Assembly (NCBI RefSeq): GCF_003589595.1
Contig: NW_020654080.1
Coordinates: forward strand, 1,755,453-1,819,452
Source: Hyposmocoma kahamanoa
Lineage: Eukaryota > Arthropoda > Insecta > Lepidoptera > Cosmopterigidae
DNA length: 64,000 nucleotides
Direction: 5' to 3'
Part shown: positions 10,220 through 21,140 of the stretch, one piece after another
Numbering within the stretch: position 1 is the first letter of the stretch
Layout of the letters: the number at the start of each line of letters is the position of its first letter
Position numbers and translations under genes: made by a program
The notes under the pieces: generated by a model
Told to the model about the DNA's origin: nothing
Database searches by the model: none
Seen by the model: the letters and a program-made list of their open reading frames with translations, nothing else

Positions 10220-10612
10220 GAATCCGGCCGGATGGAAGCAATTTTTCTTGAGTGTTCGATGTTTATAAGCTAGTGGAGTAATTTCGCACAATCTTGCATA
10301 ATTGAATATCAATTCAATATAAATTTAAATACAGTGAATAGCGACATCTCTAGCCGGGGCTGGTAGCTGTAAAGGTATCTAACTGCGTGACGAAATACTT
10401 TCATAAGATTTCTCATAGATGGCGCTACGGCTAAAAGGTCGTCGAAAAACTAAATACAAATTTACGACTAAGCACATAGAAAAATTTCCGTGGCTTAGTT
10501 GGTATAGCGTCTGACACGGTATGCTAGAAGACGTCGGTTCGAATCCGGCCGGATCGGAGAAATTTTTTTCTGAGTGTTCGATCTTTGTATTAATAATTGT
10601 AACAAATATCGT
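10220..10612 (+). mobile_element. SINE-2 unit with a tRNA-like module at each end
   Basis: The right module has GTGGCTTAGTTGGTATAGCG (A-box-like) and GGTTCGAATCCGGCCGGATC (B box), followed by GTTCGATCTTTGTATTAATA. A partial module (GAATCCGGCCGG, then GTGTTCGATG) lies 321 bp upstream. Between them is a ~250-bp body: TAATTTCGCACAATC, TTGAATATCAATTCAATA, GTGACGAAATACTTTCAT and AGATGGCGCTACGGC. The order matches the 17.65-kb copy. Confidence 0.72.
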
Positions 10613-10762
10613 TGAGTTTCTTCGATTTTGTATCAATTTTGAGAACAAACAAGTTGAACAACATCACGTACGTTGCTGTGATCCCAAAGTAAGTACCTAA
10701 AACACTCGTGTTATGGAAATCGGAAAGAACGACGGTACCACAAACACCCAGACTCGAGACAA

Positions 10763-10882
10763 TATAGAAAAGTTAGTTTTCTACACTGACCCGGCCGGGG
10801 ATCGAACCCGGAACCTCAGAGATGGCGACACCATGAAAACCGGTGTGCATGCCACTCGACCACGGAGGCCGTCATCATTACG
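10763..10882 (-). mobile_element. SINE-3, tRNA-like head
   Basis: The reverse complement reads GGCCTCCGTGGTCGAGTGGC, then CACCGGTTTTCATGGTGTCG and GGTTCCGGGTTCGATCCCCG. The T arm is a perfect CCGGG/CCCGG stem around TTCGATC. Head sequence differs from SINE-1 and SINE-2. The downstream body on the minus strand is GTCAGTGTAGAAAACTAAC. Confidence 0.65.
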
Positions 10883-11063
10883 ACAAGTGGAGTCGTCATC
10901 ATTAACCCATTTACACATCCTATTGCAGGGCACGGTTTTCCTCTCAGACGAGGGTTTTAGGCCATAGTCCGCCACACTGGCCCAACCACACACGTTTTTC
11001 TAGGGTTGCTTCTTCGACGTACAGGTTTTACCACAAAGTTCGCAAATAAATTCCAAGAGACTC

Positions 11064-11150
11064 AGAGATCTTAGCCACGATTCGAACCCACGGCATCTGC
11101 TTGAGAGGCGGTAGGTCAAGTCATTAGGCTACCAGAGACATACTAGTGGA
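11064..11150 (-). mobile_element. tRNA-like sequence, unassigned SINE
   Basis: The reverse complement contains TCTCTGGTAGCCTAATGACT and GTGGGTTCGAATCGTGGCTA. B box GGTTCGAATC lies in a short GTGG/CCAC-like arm. Only one copy is present, so SINE status is inferred. A genuine tRNA fold was not obtained. Confidence 0.45.
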
Positions 11151-11531
11151 GTACTGTGACAAATAAAACTAGTGTCAAATATCATTCAAAAAAAAAATAA
11201 CAAAGGAATAACTTACTCCACATAACCAAAACCGTCAACCAGAAAACGTTTAAAAAATACAAACGCAACATTTGAGAAACGTGACTTAGCACCCGAAGGA
11301 TACACGAACATTTTGTCTCTCGTGTTATGTTTTTGAGGTATAAAGTAAAATGGCTTCTTTTATTACTTTTTTTGGTTAAATGAACACGTTGTATATTTGC
11401 ATACAATGCGGTCGGGTGCAATATGTGGCTAATGCGACCTGGGCCGAGAAAGATATATTAGTGACTTGAAAATGTTTAAAATGCTTCTTGGTATTTAGGA
11501 GAGGAAATATTTTAAATGCTGGGAGTAACAT

Positions 11532-11750
11532 CAGCAGTAGAACTCCTTGTGAAAATGTTCGTTCTGGAAAGTATTTCTGCCGCTAGACTGTGATAGCATT
11601 ACTGCGTTCGGGTTTTGAAGGGTAAGGAAGTGCACCATGGACCTTTGCGATTTAAAGCTGTAATTGGCACTGGAACTGTTATTAACAGACGTGTCGCTTA
11701 TCACCAAGTGCACAACTTGTTCGTCCCGTCACTTGGTATATAAAAAAAAT
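11532..11750 (-). repeat. Rpt-A copy with internal deletion
   Basis: The tail (AGCAGTAGAACTCCTTGTGA) and head (TTGTTCGTCCCGTCACTTGG) are both present in reverse orientation. The central GTCACCCTGAGACATAAG block is deleted between about 11625 and 11640. Confidence 0.78.
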
Positions 11751-11934
11751 CTAGTTGCCCTTTTAATTTTTCGGTAAATGTTACCCGTTACCCTACTAAA
11801 ATATGATCTGGACCAATTTAGAAAGACTGTAAACTTTGTCCAAATTTCAGGTTACCATTGCGATGTTTTCCTTCATTTCAAAATTACAGAAAATAATGAA
11901 AGTATCATAAAAATAATTTTGGATTTCCTCTCAA

Positions 11935-12590
11935 AGTCCAAGTCAAAATCAAATAATCAATTTATTCCATAGGTAACACTTTTGCACTTGAAAACGTAAT
12001 TTTTTAAGATGCTCGATCACTACGCTGACCTTTCTGAGAAGAACGAGCAAGAAACTCTTGGGATTGATCTTTTCAAACAAACTTGAATGCTATAGAATAC
12101 ATTTTGAATCATATTTGTGTGGAATCTAGACTCACGTTGTCGTTCCGTACATCTTTATACAACACGCAGTCTATAATTTTGTAATATGACTTTTCAATTA
12201 AAATACTTTTAATGTAAGTTTTAAACTTAGAAAATGCTAATCTCAATATATGCTCCAGAATCTTCTTGCAAAAACGTACACAATTCCCCATAAAATAACC
12301 GTTTACCTTGGTTAAAGGAAATCGTGGTACCAGGAGTTTGAACTTAGTTCTAAGGTTAATATTATGGATAACTTGTTTCGTAACGAAATTAGGCATATTT
12401 TTACGGGCATAAAAAATATTTAAGTAAATGTACTGTGATGTCACAGTCATGATACCAGTCTCCTTAAACTTTTCTCTGAGCGAAATCCTCTTGCTGACTG
12501 ATACATTTAAAGCTAGACACGCGGCAGTGTGTCTGTCAAAGCGTGGAAGAAAAAGAATCCGATAACCAAGCATTATAATAATACGAGTTG
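11935..12590 (-). mobile_element. LINE-J2 copy, minus strand
   Basis: The ORF at 12109-12573 (154 aa) contains the J2 C-terminal signature (GIMTVTSQYIYLNIFYARKN, HNINLRTKFKL, then CVRFCKKILEHILRLAFSKFK). The frame is open further upstream than in the 41.4-kb copy (LGYRILFLPRF...). The 3' UTR runs to 11935 and ends in a (TCAAAG)-like tail. The divergent family-specific UTR and scattered substitutions suggest an older copy. Confidence 0.8.
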
Positions 12591-12847
12591 CATTACTCGT
12601 GGTAGGCAGCCCAAAAAGCTGCCAGCGTTTCTCCTTTGCATTTTTATGAGCTGCCAGTTATTATATCTCACAGTAGGGCCGTTTCTGATAAATGTGCCTC
12701 CTTGTTAATATGATAGGTGTATTGCGTACGGCTTTAAACAGAGAATTGAGCCTTGCATCGTAGAATAGTGGCGTTCGTCTTGCGGTGGATGTGGAATATA
12801 CCATATTGTTACTAACACTAGACAAATTATCACTGACACTAATGCAA

Positions 12848-13005
12848 TGCCATTACACCCACCAGTCTCCCTGAGACACACGTTGACAAATCCCATGTGC
12901 CTACAGGTTCACCAGCACTCTTGCCAGGACGCAGTAATGTTCACTTTACGGCTGCTCTATTTTCCTGGACGAATTCTGTCACAAGAAGCGATACTGCTAT
13001 TAAAA
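12848..13005 (+). repeat. Rpt-A copy, middle and tail
   Basis: CACCAGTCTCCCTGAGACAC, TGTGCCTACAGGTTCACCAG, GACGCAGTAATGTTCACTTT and TTTCCTGGACGAATTCTGTC follow family order. The head is missing. Confidence 0.7.
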
Positions 13006-13027
13006 ATATGCAGAAAACATTCTATTT

Positions 13028-13185
13028 ACTACTACTACAGTATCTGTATGGCCTACATTTATTTCTCTCGTGAGTTAGGGTGTAATTTATGACTGTCTAT
13101 GTGTGTGTCCATGACACCCGCGATACAGGGATTCCTTAGTGGGGGGCTATGAGTGTTCGCTTTGTTATTATTGTTATTGCAATGC
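13028..13185 (+). mobile_element. SINE-1 body without head
   Basis: CTGTATGGCCTACATTTATT, CTATGTGTGTGTCCATGACA and CCCGCGATACAGGGATTCCT run to a (TTATTG)n tail near 13165-13180. The tRNA-like head is absent, so this copy lacks its internal promoter. Confidence 0.75.
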
Positions 13186-14117
13186 ACCTTCTTATTTTAT
13201 TTCTGATCATGGCTCCGTTTTTACATGAACGTATTTGTTGGCAACTATTTAGATAAAACATTTATTTTTTACTTTAGACAGCAATCTAACAAATTGATCT
13301 ATCAACAATCTGAAATAAAAAGCACATAAATATCTTAAAGACGTTTAAAAGCTATAAAATTGAGCGAAACTTTAATGCTAACGGGATAGTACTCAAGCAC
13401 ACGTGTCGTCCTGTGGTTCCAATCCCGACATCAACTGCGAATTTAGTTTAAATTGTTTGAGATTGCATTACACAGACCAGCGGTTGGTGCTTGAATTTGT
13501 TAATATTATCGAGGCATGCATTCGAGTAAAAAAACGTACACATTTGTTTCAGAGAAAATTAAACAATCTAGAATCAGTAAAAAGTATACACTCCAGTGGC
13601 CGTAGCACGGCAGAATATGTGTGATAAAACTGCCCATGACAATTTTTAATTCAGTTGATAAATCAAAGTTTGCTTATTTGGTAATGAACTGTTGTTATAT
13701 ATTTTGAAGGACAAGGACAACGATATGAAATTGCGTATATAGCTGTCTTTGTTGTTTAATCATCGCCGCGAAAACCATGAAACAAAAAAGTCTTTTCATC
13801 TCGTTTGTCGCGCTCAATTTTTACGTTGATAAAATTACTGTGCAAATGTTTTAAAATCAGCAGCCATGTCCCGATGACATATTTATGTCGTCACGATGCT
13901 CGCTATTCTGATAAAATTTTTAAATCCCGGTTTGTCACTCGAATTTGACAGCTAAATGGGGATATAATAGCTTTATCGATGCGGCATACTACGGGGGCTG
14001 ATGTTATTTGTATATAAAACCAAATCATTTTCTAAATGTCTATGCAATGATTTTCATTAAAATTAGGATTACGATTTTATCATAATTATAATAAGGAGAA
14101 GCGAGAGTCTAAAATAG
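13186..14117. other. AT-rich, nothing assigned
   Basis: A possible tRNA-like remnant (GTCCTGTGGTTCCAATCCCG near 13408) is the only structure seen. The 73-codon plus frame at 13403-13624 has no recognisable content. Confidence 0.55.
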
Positions 14118-14330
14118 ATATAATAATAATAATATTAATAACTTTGTTTATTTTCTCACCACAATATAGGTACCTATATTATACATATTGAGCATAATAA
14201 CAAGCACTATACATAAAAAAAGAAAAAGAAAGAATTATATTATGGGAGACTGGTGCCTAAACTAGACGTACTTCAGCTCTGTATTTCAGGTCACCAGGAC
14301 CTCACCCCTTGGAAAAAACATATTTGTAAC
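14118..14330 (-). mobile_element. LINE-E 3' UTR fragment, minus strand
   Basis: The reverse complement gives CTGAAATACAGAGCTGAAGT, GGCACCAGTCTCCCATAATA and AAATAAACAAAGTTATTAAT plus an (ATT)n tail at 14120-14135. These are the same landmarks, in order, as the 21-kb LINE-E UTR. Confidence 0.68.
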
Positions 14331-14994
14331 TTACAATTATGTACTTGTACATTGATAATTGCGATTACTAGTTTATCCACCTACATTAAAGTTTATAAAG
14401 GAATAAAAAACATAAAATAAAAAGGAAAAAGGTGTATTGTTAGTATTTGTTTATGTATATGAGTAATTACGTAACCCCTTTTAACACTACGGAACTTATT
14501 AGACTTTAGTATTAAGAGGGAGCAGAGGAAAAATTCCTAATCTTCGATTTGATTTTAGAGGGGTATATCCACTTTAAAGTTAAAAATAAAATACTGTATG
14601 AGTAACTACACGATATATTCAAGTATAGACATTAATCAGAAACATAAAACAATAAAGTTTCCTCGATAGATAAAAATCACGAAATGACCTCTAATTTTCA
14701 CATTTCTTCGATTTATCTTCGAAATGTTACAGGTTATTAGGACAAAAATTAGATAATTAATTATATTTATACATGATCGACAACTGTCACTACGGATTTT
14801 TTTAATCCCTTTAGTTTTAGAATCATTTCTCTAAAACGAATTTGGTACTTTTAATGCGCAAAATTCAACATCTCCTGTCGCATGTCACGCGAAGTTCAGG
14901 CATATATTTGTTTCACAAATTTGAGCGGAGCCAACTTCAAAACTTTTTTGGCATGCTCCCTCTTAATATCGTTTTCAAAAATATGATTACACTA

Positions 14995-15355
14995 TGTTGT
15001 ACAATATTCACACACTTATAACTGTATGTATAGATTACAAAGATTATGTAAATATGTATTCGATTTAAGAGTACACACTGCAATAACACGATTTAAGCAT
15101 AGGTATGCATAAGTATTTACGTAGTATAATTTATTTTTACTTCGGGACGTATACGTCTGTCACCCACTCGGCTAGGGCCCATTGAAAACCAGCGTCACAG
15201 CCTAATCTTGGTTGTGACTTTAGCTGAATGGGATCTTTTTGCATATGCCACATAAACGTCAGTACAGTATTATGTAACTTATTGTTTAAATGCAGTTACG
15301 CTGTTTTTTGTGTTATTCCTGTTTTTATTTATTTTAGTCATACATACTTGCGCCA
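14995..15355 (+). mobile_element. LINE-G 3' UTR, plus strand
   Basis: It matches the reverse complement of 42280-42720 over its whole length: ACAAAGATTATGTAAATATG, GAGTACACACTGCAATA, CGGCTAGGGCCCATTGAAAA, CCAGCGTCACAGCCTAATCT and GTGACTTTAGCTGAATGGGA. No ORF remains. The strand is inferred from the tail of the 42-kb copy. Confidence 0.75.
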
Positions 15356-15559
15356 GTTGTAAATTCTTTGTGTGTATTTTGCTAGCGCAGGCGGCAACAA
15401 CGCCAGTTTCATTGGATTAAACTAACCTTTAAAATATTTTTTTTTTATAACAAGTGACCACCTCAGTGGCCTAACAAATTCAAATTCCAATTTGGGACAT
15501 GAACTTTTCTAAATTGGTTCTGGTCTAGGTGTTTAGGAAATGCGAAATAATTTTAATGC

Positions 15560-15920
15560 TGGTATTTCCGTGGCCCGTGTTTTCAAACAAGCTCGCGCCA
15601 CGAGTGAGTCTGAGTAATCTCTGGCGGACTTGCGTATTCGGGTATGTGTTTATCTATGTGTGTATCTTAGGCCGCGCGTGTTCTCGAGCCACGGCATTGA
15701 AGTTACCGATCCGCGGCGGAACCGAACAGCGCGACCTCGCGCGGCGTGGCCTATGAAACCACAGGCCACTTCAAGAAACTATAGCGTCACAACCGCTGGT
15801 GTGCGCAGTCGTCAAGCCGGAAAAGTGAGCATTATCGTAAAAGTGTTGCCATGTGCGTGTGGGTTGTCACCGTAAACCGACGCGATCGTGGGTGGTTATT
15901 GTACCGATATGTCGAGCTAA
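15560..15920. other. CpG-rich patch, possible promoter or first exon
   Basis: About 350 bp hold dense CpGs (GATCCGCGGCGGAACCGAAC near 15709). Two overlapping plus frames of 75 and 81 codons (15529-15756, 15630-15875) have no recognisable domain. AAAAGTGAGC at 15822 could serve as a splice donor. I see no TATA box or downstream coding exon, so the reading is speculative. Confidence 0.3.
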
Positions 15921-16036
15921 TTCCGGTGCTATTTCCGGGTAAATTTCTGATGTATATTTTTATCTATGTCTTTTTATTATCTTTTTATCCATCCCCAATC
16001 TGATCGAGATATGTACAGTGGACCCTAACCGACTAT

Positions 16037-16190
16037 TTGGTCAAAGTCAAAGTCAAAGATTATTTATTCCATAGGTAAAATAAATTTACACTTGAAATCG
16101 TCACATTTAAGCTACTGCACGTTAACTACGCTGACGTCTCTGGGAAGAACGAGCAAGAAACTCTAGGGATTGCTCTTTTCAAATAAACTT
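16037..16190 (-). mobile_element. LINE-J2 3' UTR fragment, minus strand
   Basis: Read on the minus strand it gives AAAAGAGCAATCCCTAGAGT, CTTGCTCGTTCTTCCCAG, and a tail ending in AATAAATAATCTTTGACTTT with CTTTGA repeats at 16040-16057. It stops at the 10-N gap, so its length is unknown. Confidence 0.75.
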
Positions 16191-16200
16191 NNNNNNNNNN
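16191..16200. other. Assembly gap, 10 N
   Basis: Ten N separate a minus-strand LINE-J2 tail from a SINE-2 copy. A run this short is usually a placeholder, so the true distance and continuity are unknown. Confidence 0.98.
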
Positions 16201-16410
16201 AAAACAAAGACCTGCAACAAACAAATAGAAAAATTCGTAAAGTCCACTAGTTCGTTCTGTGACTTATTTGGCATAGCATCTGGCACTGTTTGCTGGAAGA
16301 CGTTGGTTCGAATCCATCCTGATCGGAGGATATATTTATTAGTATTCGATCTTTGCAAAAAAAAAACTAGGGGATAATTTCACAAAAATAGTTGGATATC
16401 ACGGTGGTCA
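16201..16410 (+). mobile_element. SINE-2 copy beside the 10-N gap
   Basis: GAAAAATTCGTAAAGTCCAC, GACTTATTTGGCATAGCATC, CGTTGGTTCGAATCCATCCT and ATTCGATCTTTGC show the body end and the tRNA-like module. It continues into ATAATTTCACAAAAATAGTT, the start of the next body. The left end is cut by the gap. Confidence 0.75.
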
Positions 16411-17078
16411 AATATTGTGACGCTCAATAAACTTAAAAATTACAAACAATTTTGAGTTTTTCAGCAATATGTCCCATCTACCGTATATATACATTTTTAT
16501 TCTACAAATCCATCTAGCATTTAGCTAGTCCAGTGCAATAGGAATGAATAGAGTTCGAGTGAACTGGCAAAAACACTTGAACTCGAACTGATCTATTGTA
16601 AGGAGCAGTAAAACTGAATACATTTCAGTTTTTAGTGTTGAAGCTGCAATTTTGTAAGCTTTAGTGTGACATATGGCCTTGTTGTATTGTGAAAGAGAGT
16701 TATGTCGTTTTGTTCTTTAAGTGACATATTTTTTAGATAGCCCTTTTAGATTTTACAATTTTTTACCCTCTAGGTTTTTTTCATCTTTACGTTAGAATTG
16801 CATTTAACTTTATAAATATGGTAATACACGACATGTCGCTGTGAGTTCAATGAGTAAATCAATCAAAGAAACGAAAAATAAATACGATATTGTCTCTCGA
16901 AATATATATTACGAAATTATGTTGTAATTGACCTTAGGTATCTGACGTTGGAAATAATGAGTGACTGTATTAAATTTCCTAATACAATTTGTGTAATAAA
17001 TTATCATATACTAAAACTCTACAAAAACGAAGTGAAGATGAGATATGTTTCGGCAACGAGCAGTATTTTGTTATTTTT

Positions 17079-17405
17079 AACCGACTTCAAAAAAAGTGAT
17101 TTCTTTTGTATGTATGTTACACGATTTCTCCGGCACATTTGTAGACTTTGTTAGATTTTGTTAGATTTTGTTAGATTTTGTTAGATTTTGTTAGATTTTG
17201 TTGGAAAAAGAGTACCTTAAGATCTGCCCCATTTAACTTTGAAAGTATTCCACCTCTATGGGTGGTAAAGTATGGTATGAATCCGGTTCCGCGCACTCTC
17301 CGGTAACTCAGGCACTCTTCAATTTCGTTAAAACTTAACCAAGTTTGGATGGATGTAATTCCACGAAATTGTGAGGTCGCATTTTTAAAAAAAAGTTATA
17401 CTAAA
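17079..17405 (+). repeat. Rpt-B copy with a 10-bp minisatellite
   Basis: It begins AACCGACTTCAAAAAAAGTG. Five perfect TTAGATTTTG units (17151-17200) sit where other copies have a single CGATTTTGATGATTC. CACCTCTATGGGTGGTAAAG, GAATCCGGTTCCGCGCACTC and GGATGTAATTCCACGAAATT follow. Confidence 0.83.
17151..17200 (+). repeat. 10-bp minisatellite (TTAGATTTTG)5
   Basis: Five perfect units lie inside an Rpt-B copy, preceded by a partial TAGACTTTG. Confidence 0.95.
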
Positions 17406-17645
17406 CAGTGTCCACATGAAAATAACGAAACATTACAGTAACTGGCAACATTTCTAGCTATCAACATAACGAAATAAAATTGGTGGCTAAAGAAATACTG
17501 TTACTAGATGTGAAAATGGTGGCTGGTGGAATACTATCGGAGGCTTACAAAATATTTTTGCTAGATAACAAAAAAACAAAAATCCATTAGCGACAGAGCT
17601 TGCCCGCTCAGCTTTGGTAGGTTGGGTCTAATTGTAACTCAACTG

Positions 17646-18013
17646 TATAAATTATTAATACAAAGATCGAACAATTAGAAAAAAATCCGTCGATCCGGCC
17701 GGATTTGAACCGACGTCTTCTAGCAAAGCGTGCCCGATGCTATGCCTACTAAGCAACGAAACGACCCAGCGGACTTCACGAATTTTTCCATGTGCTTGTT
17801 TGTCGGATCTTTGTATTTGGTTTTCAATGACTTTTAGCCGTAGCGCCATCTATTAGAAATCTATGAAAGTATTTCGTCACCCAGTTAGGTTAGGTTAGGT
17901 AGCTGGCTAGATATGTCTCTATTAATTTTATTTAAATTTGTATTGAATTGATATTCAATTATTTTTTGTGAAATTACTCCACTAGTTTTTTATAATTATT
18001 AATACAAAGATCG
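17646..18013 (-). mobile_element. SINE-2 unit, best-preserved body
   Basis: ATTATTAATACAAAGATCG occurs at 17651 and again at 17995, 344 bp apart. Between them lie, in reverse, the tRNA-like module (CGGATTTGAACCGACGTCTT), GACTTCACGAATTTTTCCAT, CGTAGCGCCATCTATTAGAA, AAGTATTTCGTCACCCAGTT, three TTAGG units and GATATTCAATTATTTTTTGT. The module's 3' sequence thus bounds both sides of the body. Confidence 0.75.
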
Positions 18014-19164
18014 ATGAAGTTTGAAATGTCTCGGACATTTAAAATTTCCACCGTTGATGTAAGGGTAATAATTTCGTCTAATAAAAGTAGTAATCTAGTA
18101 AAATAGATAATAAGAAAATTTGCCAGTGGCATTCTTACTTTACTTTGTTTATTTATTATGTTAATTGAAATGTAAATTACTTTTTAGGCTCGTATTTGAC
18201 TAGATTGTAATGTATTTATAATGGACTTTACCAGTGCTTATAAATAAATTAAAAAAGAAAATCATTGTAACCAACAAAAAACAACATACTGTATTTGATC
18301 ATCATCGGTTACACAACATCATTGGCGTTCGCGCCCAAGAAAGAGAAATTCGCAAATGTCAAAGCGTTCAAGAGTTAAAAACAAAACACTGTCAAAAATA
18401 TTAATCGTTGTTAAAAAACCCACACGCGTATAAAGTTACATCGCTTCGATTGTAATCGATTCTCAGGTGTGTTATTATTGATAAAAAATGAACTAAAAAT
18501 ATCGATATCGATTGATCTCGAATTGTAGGCCCTGTCTATTGTTTTATTATTACAGATGTTGACAGGTGGTTTGATAAGACTATTTTAAAGTACAATATTT
18601 TAAATATGTCAAGTAAATGGATTTAGTTACTATAGTCTATTTGTTTAGGTACTTAACTAAATGTAAATAATCTTGATACATCTTTTTATTGAAACACATG
18701 CTTTACAAATCAATAGGTATAAAAATAGGCATGCAATTTCATATGAAGCTAAGTATTTGTATTTTGTATTTGAAGGTAAGGGAAAATCATTTTATAAATG
18801 TATATTTCATTAAATAGACATCTCAAGATTGTTTACATTTATTTAAGTACCTAAACAGATGGACTATAGTCACGAAAAGAACCTCTCTATATTTGTTTTC
18901 TCGAGGATGAGCAGCAGCGTTTTATGGTGTTATATCGCACATGGAACCAAATATTGTCATAAATCATAAATTGTCGAAACGAGAAATGGAAAAAAAGGTT
19001 AATTTTAAATAATTAACAACCTCTCAGAACTATATTATACTTAATTAAACTAACTGTATAATTACTTTCGTTTACAAAATGGATAATTAAATATTATGTA
19101 TAAATAGAAATAATCACTAGTTAGTTTTTTTAATTTTAAAATGGTGTTTTTTAATTTCACAACT
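18014..19164. other. AT-rich, nothing assigned
   Basis: No ORF of 60 codons or more and no family shared elsewhere in the window. Confidence 0.6.
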
Positions 19165-19552
19165 TTGAGTTATGACAGAATTCGAAACAATTTCGAATAT
19201 GGAATTTACTTCAAATCGGCCAGTTTAACTTGAGCTTTGCTGTAATGGACGAAAATCGCTAAATTACATATTTAATATTAAATTACCGATGAAATGTGAT
19301 TCCGTTTGTTTTGTAATAAGACATTTAGCTGTTTTTCCCACACCACCGAATAGAACGTCCTCCCATTGTTAGAGACATTATCTTTGTTACAATAAATACA
19401 GAATATTTTCGGAATATACTTCAGCTTTCAAATTTGTGATTTCAGCGCAAACGAGAGTTGATATTTAAAAGTGAGGCCCATTTGCCTGATGAGCTGACAG
19501 GGCTGGATGGCCCTTATATCGTCTCTATTTCTGGTTATATACTCGATGATCG
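19165..19552. mobile_element. Relative of the 29.8-kb MITE, left end lost
   Basis: Shared blocks in order: GAATTCGAAACAAT, TTTTCCCACACCACCGAATA, CCCATTGTTAGAGA, ACAATAAATACAGAATATTT and GCGCAAACGAGAGTTGATAT. The right TIR is ATCGTCTCTATTTCTGGTTA at 19518 onward. The left TIR is not found, and the 16-bp hairpin has been replaced by an imperfect one (AGGGCTGGATGGCCCT). Confidence 0.65.
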
Positions 19553-19947
19553 TAGGTTACGTCTATAACACCAAGTCGATGTATTACTTTCTCAAACTCG
19601 TATCTTATAAAGAGTGATTGCTCAGCAGGTGACAAAACTTTCTATTTATTTCAAATTTCTTATCAAGGGTGTTAATTTGCATGTATTACGTACATTAAGA
19701 GTAGGTAAAAGCTAGTGCGTAAATATGATAGAAATTTGACGTGAAATCAGCCTGCAAAATTTGTATACACAATCCATGTTTTGCATTTCAGTAACTAAAG
19801 TAAAATGCAGAAAGCATTAAGTATTGTGACTAAAAATGCGTCTATTATTATTAAAAAGTAATAATAATAAAGATAAAAAAGTCGTTACAAACCAAAACCA
19901 AAGTAAGAAGGACATAAAAAAATCGTAAGCTCTTTCCATTTCGTTGG

Positions 19948-20065
19948 TTCGTTTCGTAGCTCAGTTTGGCACGGGTTGCTTAAAGACACTGGTTCGAATC
20001 CAGCCGGATCGGAATCGGAAGTTTTGTTAGTGTTTCATATTTGTATTAATTATTATAATAAACTA
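19948..20065 (+). mobile_element. SINE-2 tRNA-like module
   Basis: GGTTCGTTTCGTAGCTCAGT, CTGGTTCGAATCCAGCCGGA and ATATTTGTATTAATTATTAT follow module order with a deletion in the central arm. No body follows directly; a possible remnant is at 20585-20625 (GAAGTAATTTCACAAAAAAT). Confidence 0.65.
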
Positions 20066-20632
20066 CAGTATGAAATAAAATTATATCCAAAATGTAAACA
20101 AAGATATGCCATTGTCAAAGTATGAGTACAGGTGTGCTAAACCTTCTATATTTAACAGAATTGGAAAAGGAGGACGTTCTCATTTTCTACAATTAAAATT
20201 ATTTATTTAAAAGTACAATAATAAAGAAAATCTGTAAACAACTACACACAATAATTTTAAAAAACGCTCTACGGAGACAAAAAAACATTCGAAATTGAGT
20301 AACGAAGCGCGAATGACATCTGTGACAGGACAAAATGGCGGCCCAAAAAATGTTTTTGATCCCAATTGCATTACCAGTGTCTTAAAATTATTTACTGTCT
20401 TAACAATCTTTTATTATAATTATAGCATTAAACGCAATTAAGTAAAAATGCAAAATGAAAATTATTCTAAGTTATATCGGATTGAAGTTTGAAAAGAATT
20501 GTAATTGTTTATCGTTCGTCCGGAATAGAAAACTCTCATTTGTTTACATTTTGGATATCTAAATAATATGATTCATACTATAATGAAGTAATTTCACAAA
20601 AAATAATTGAATATTATCCTTCAAAATTAGTT

Positions 20633-21140
20633 TCGACAACAACTGCTCAGCGTTTCTTTCAATTCCTAGGCCCTTTCTTATATAATAAATTAAATAATAT
20701 ATCCCCTTTTTGTGAACTCTCCAAATACGAATGCAAACTAAAATTGACCAGATATCTCTTGCTCCTTAACTACGATGAGACTGAAAATCTACTAAAAGTC
20801 GTCAAATAACCTCACACTTCCACACTGACAAACACACACGCACACACACAGACACACAATCACTCACACACTCAGACACACACTCACACACGCACTCAGA
20901 CACACTCACTCACTCCCTCCTCAGCACTTTGTATATCGACATTACTACTAACATGACTATGCTAGGGGTTGGGTGCCTGGAGACCCATATTTGCATTACA
21001 TAGCTCTGCTTAGTTTGGGCTCCAGTCTCCCGCAATACATTACTCTAAGCTTACGTAATAATGTATATTTACTGTAATTGTAACGTTTCTTTGTATTGTG
21101 TTGTGGAGATAAATAAAGATATTTATTATTATTATTATAA
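20633..21140 (+). mobile_element. LINE-E 3' end
   Basis: An open frame at 20633-20809 reads STTTAQRFFQFLGPFLYNKL, then YECKLKLTRYLLLLNYDETE and NLLKVVK, stop. It resembles a LINE polymerase C-terminus. The 3' UTR holds an imperfect CA/CTCA microsatellite (about 20829-20920), GGGGTTGGGTGCCTGGAGAC, GGCTCCAGTCTCCCGCAATA and AGATAAATAAAGATATTTAT. It ends in a (TTA)n tail near 21125-21138. Confidence 0.78.
20829..20920 (+). repeat. Imperfect CA/CTCA microsatellite
   Basis: CACACACG, CACACACAGA and CTCACTCACTC-type units fill about 90 bp of the LINE-E 3' UTR. Confidence 0.9.

Noticed and set aside
10763..10882. Genuine tRNA gene on the minus strand
   Set aside because: The T arm is perfect, but I could not pair an acceptor stem, and the anticodon region does not fold as expected. 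SINE is more likely.
17151..17200. CRISPR-like array of short repeats
   Set aside because: The units are directly contiguous without spacers, and the context is a eukaryotic transposon. No CRISPR array exists in the window.
17885..17899. Telomere-type (TTAGG)3
   Set aside because: Only three units, inside a SINE-2 body. This is too short for a telomeric or interstitial telomeric tract.
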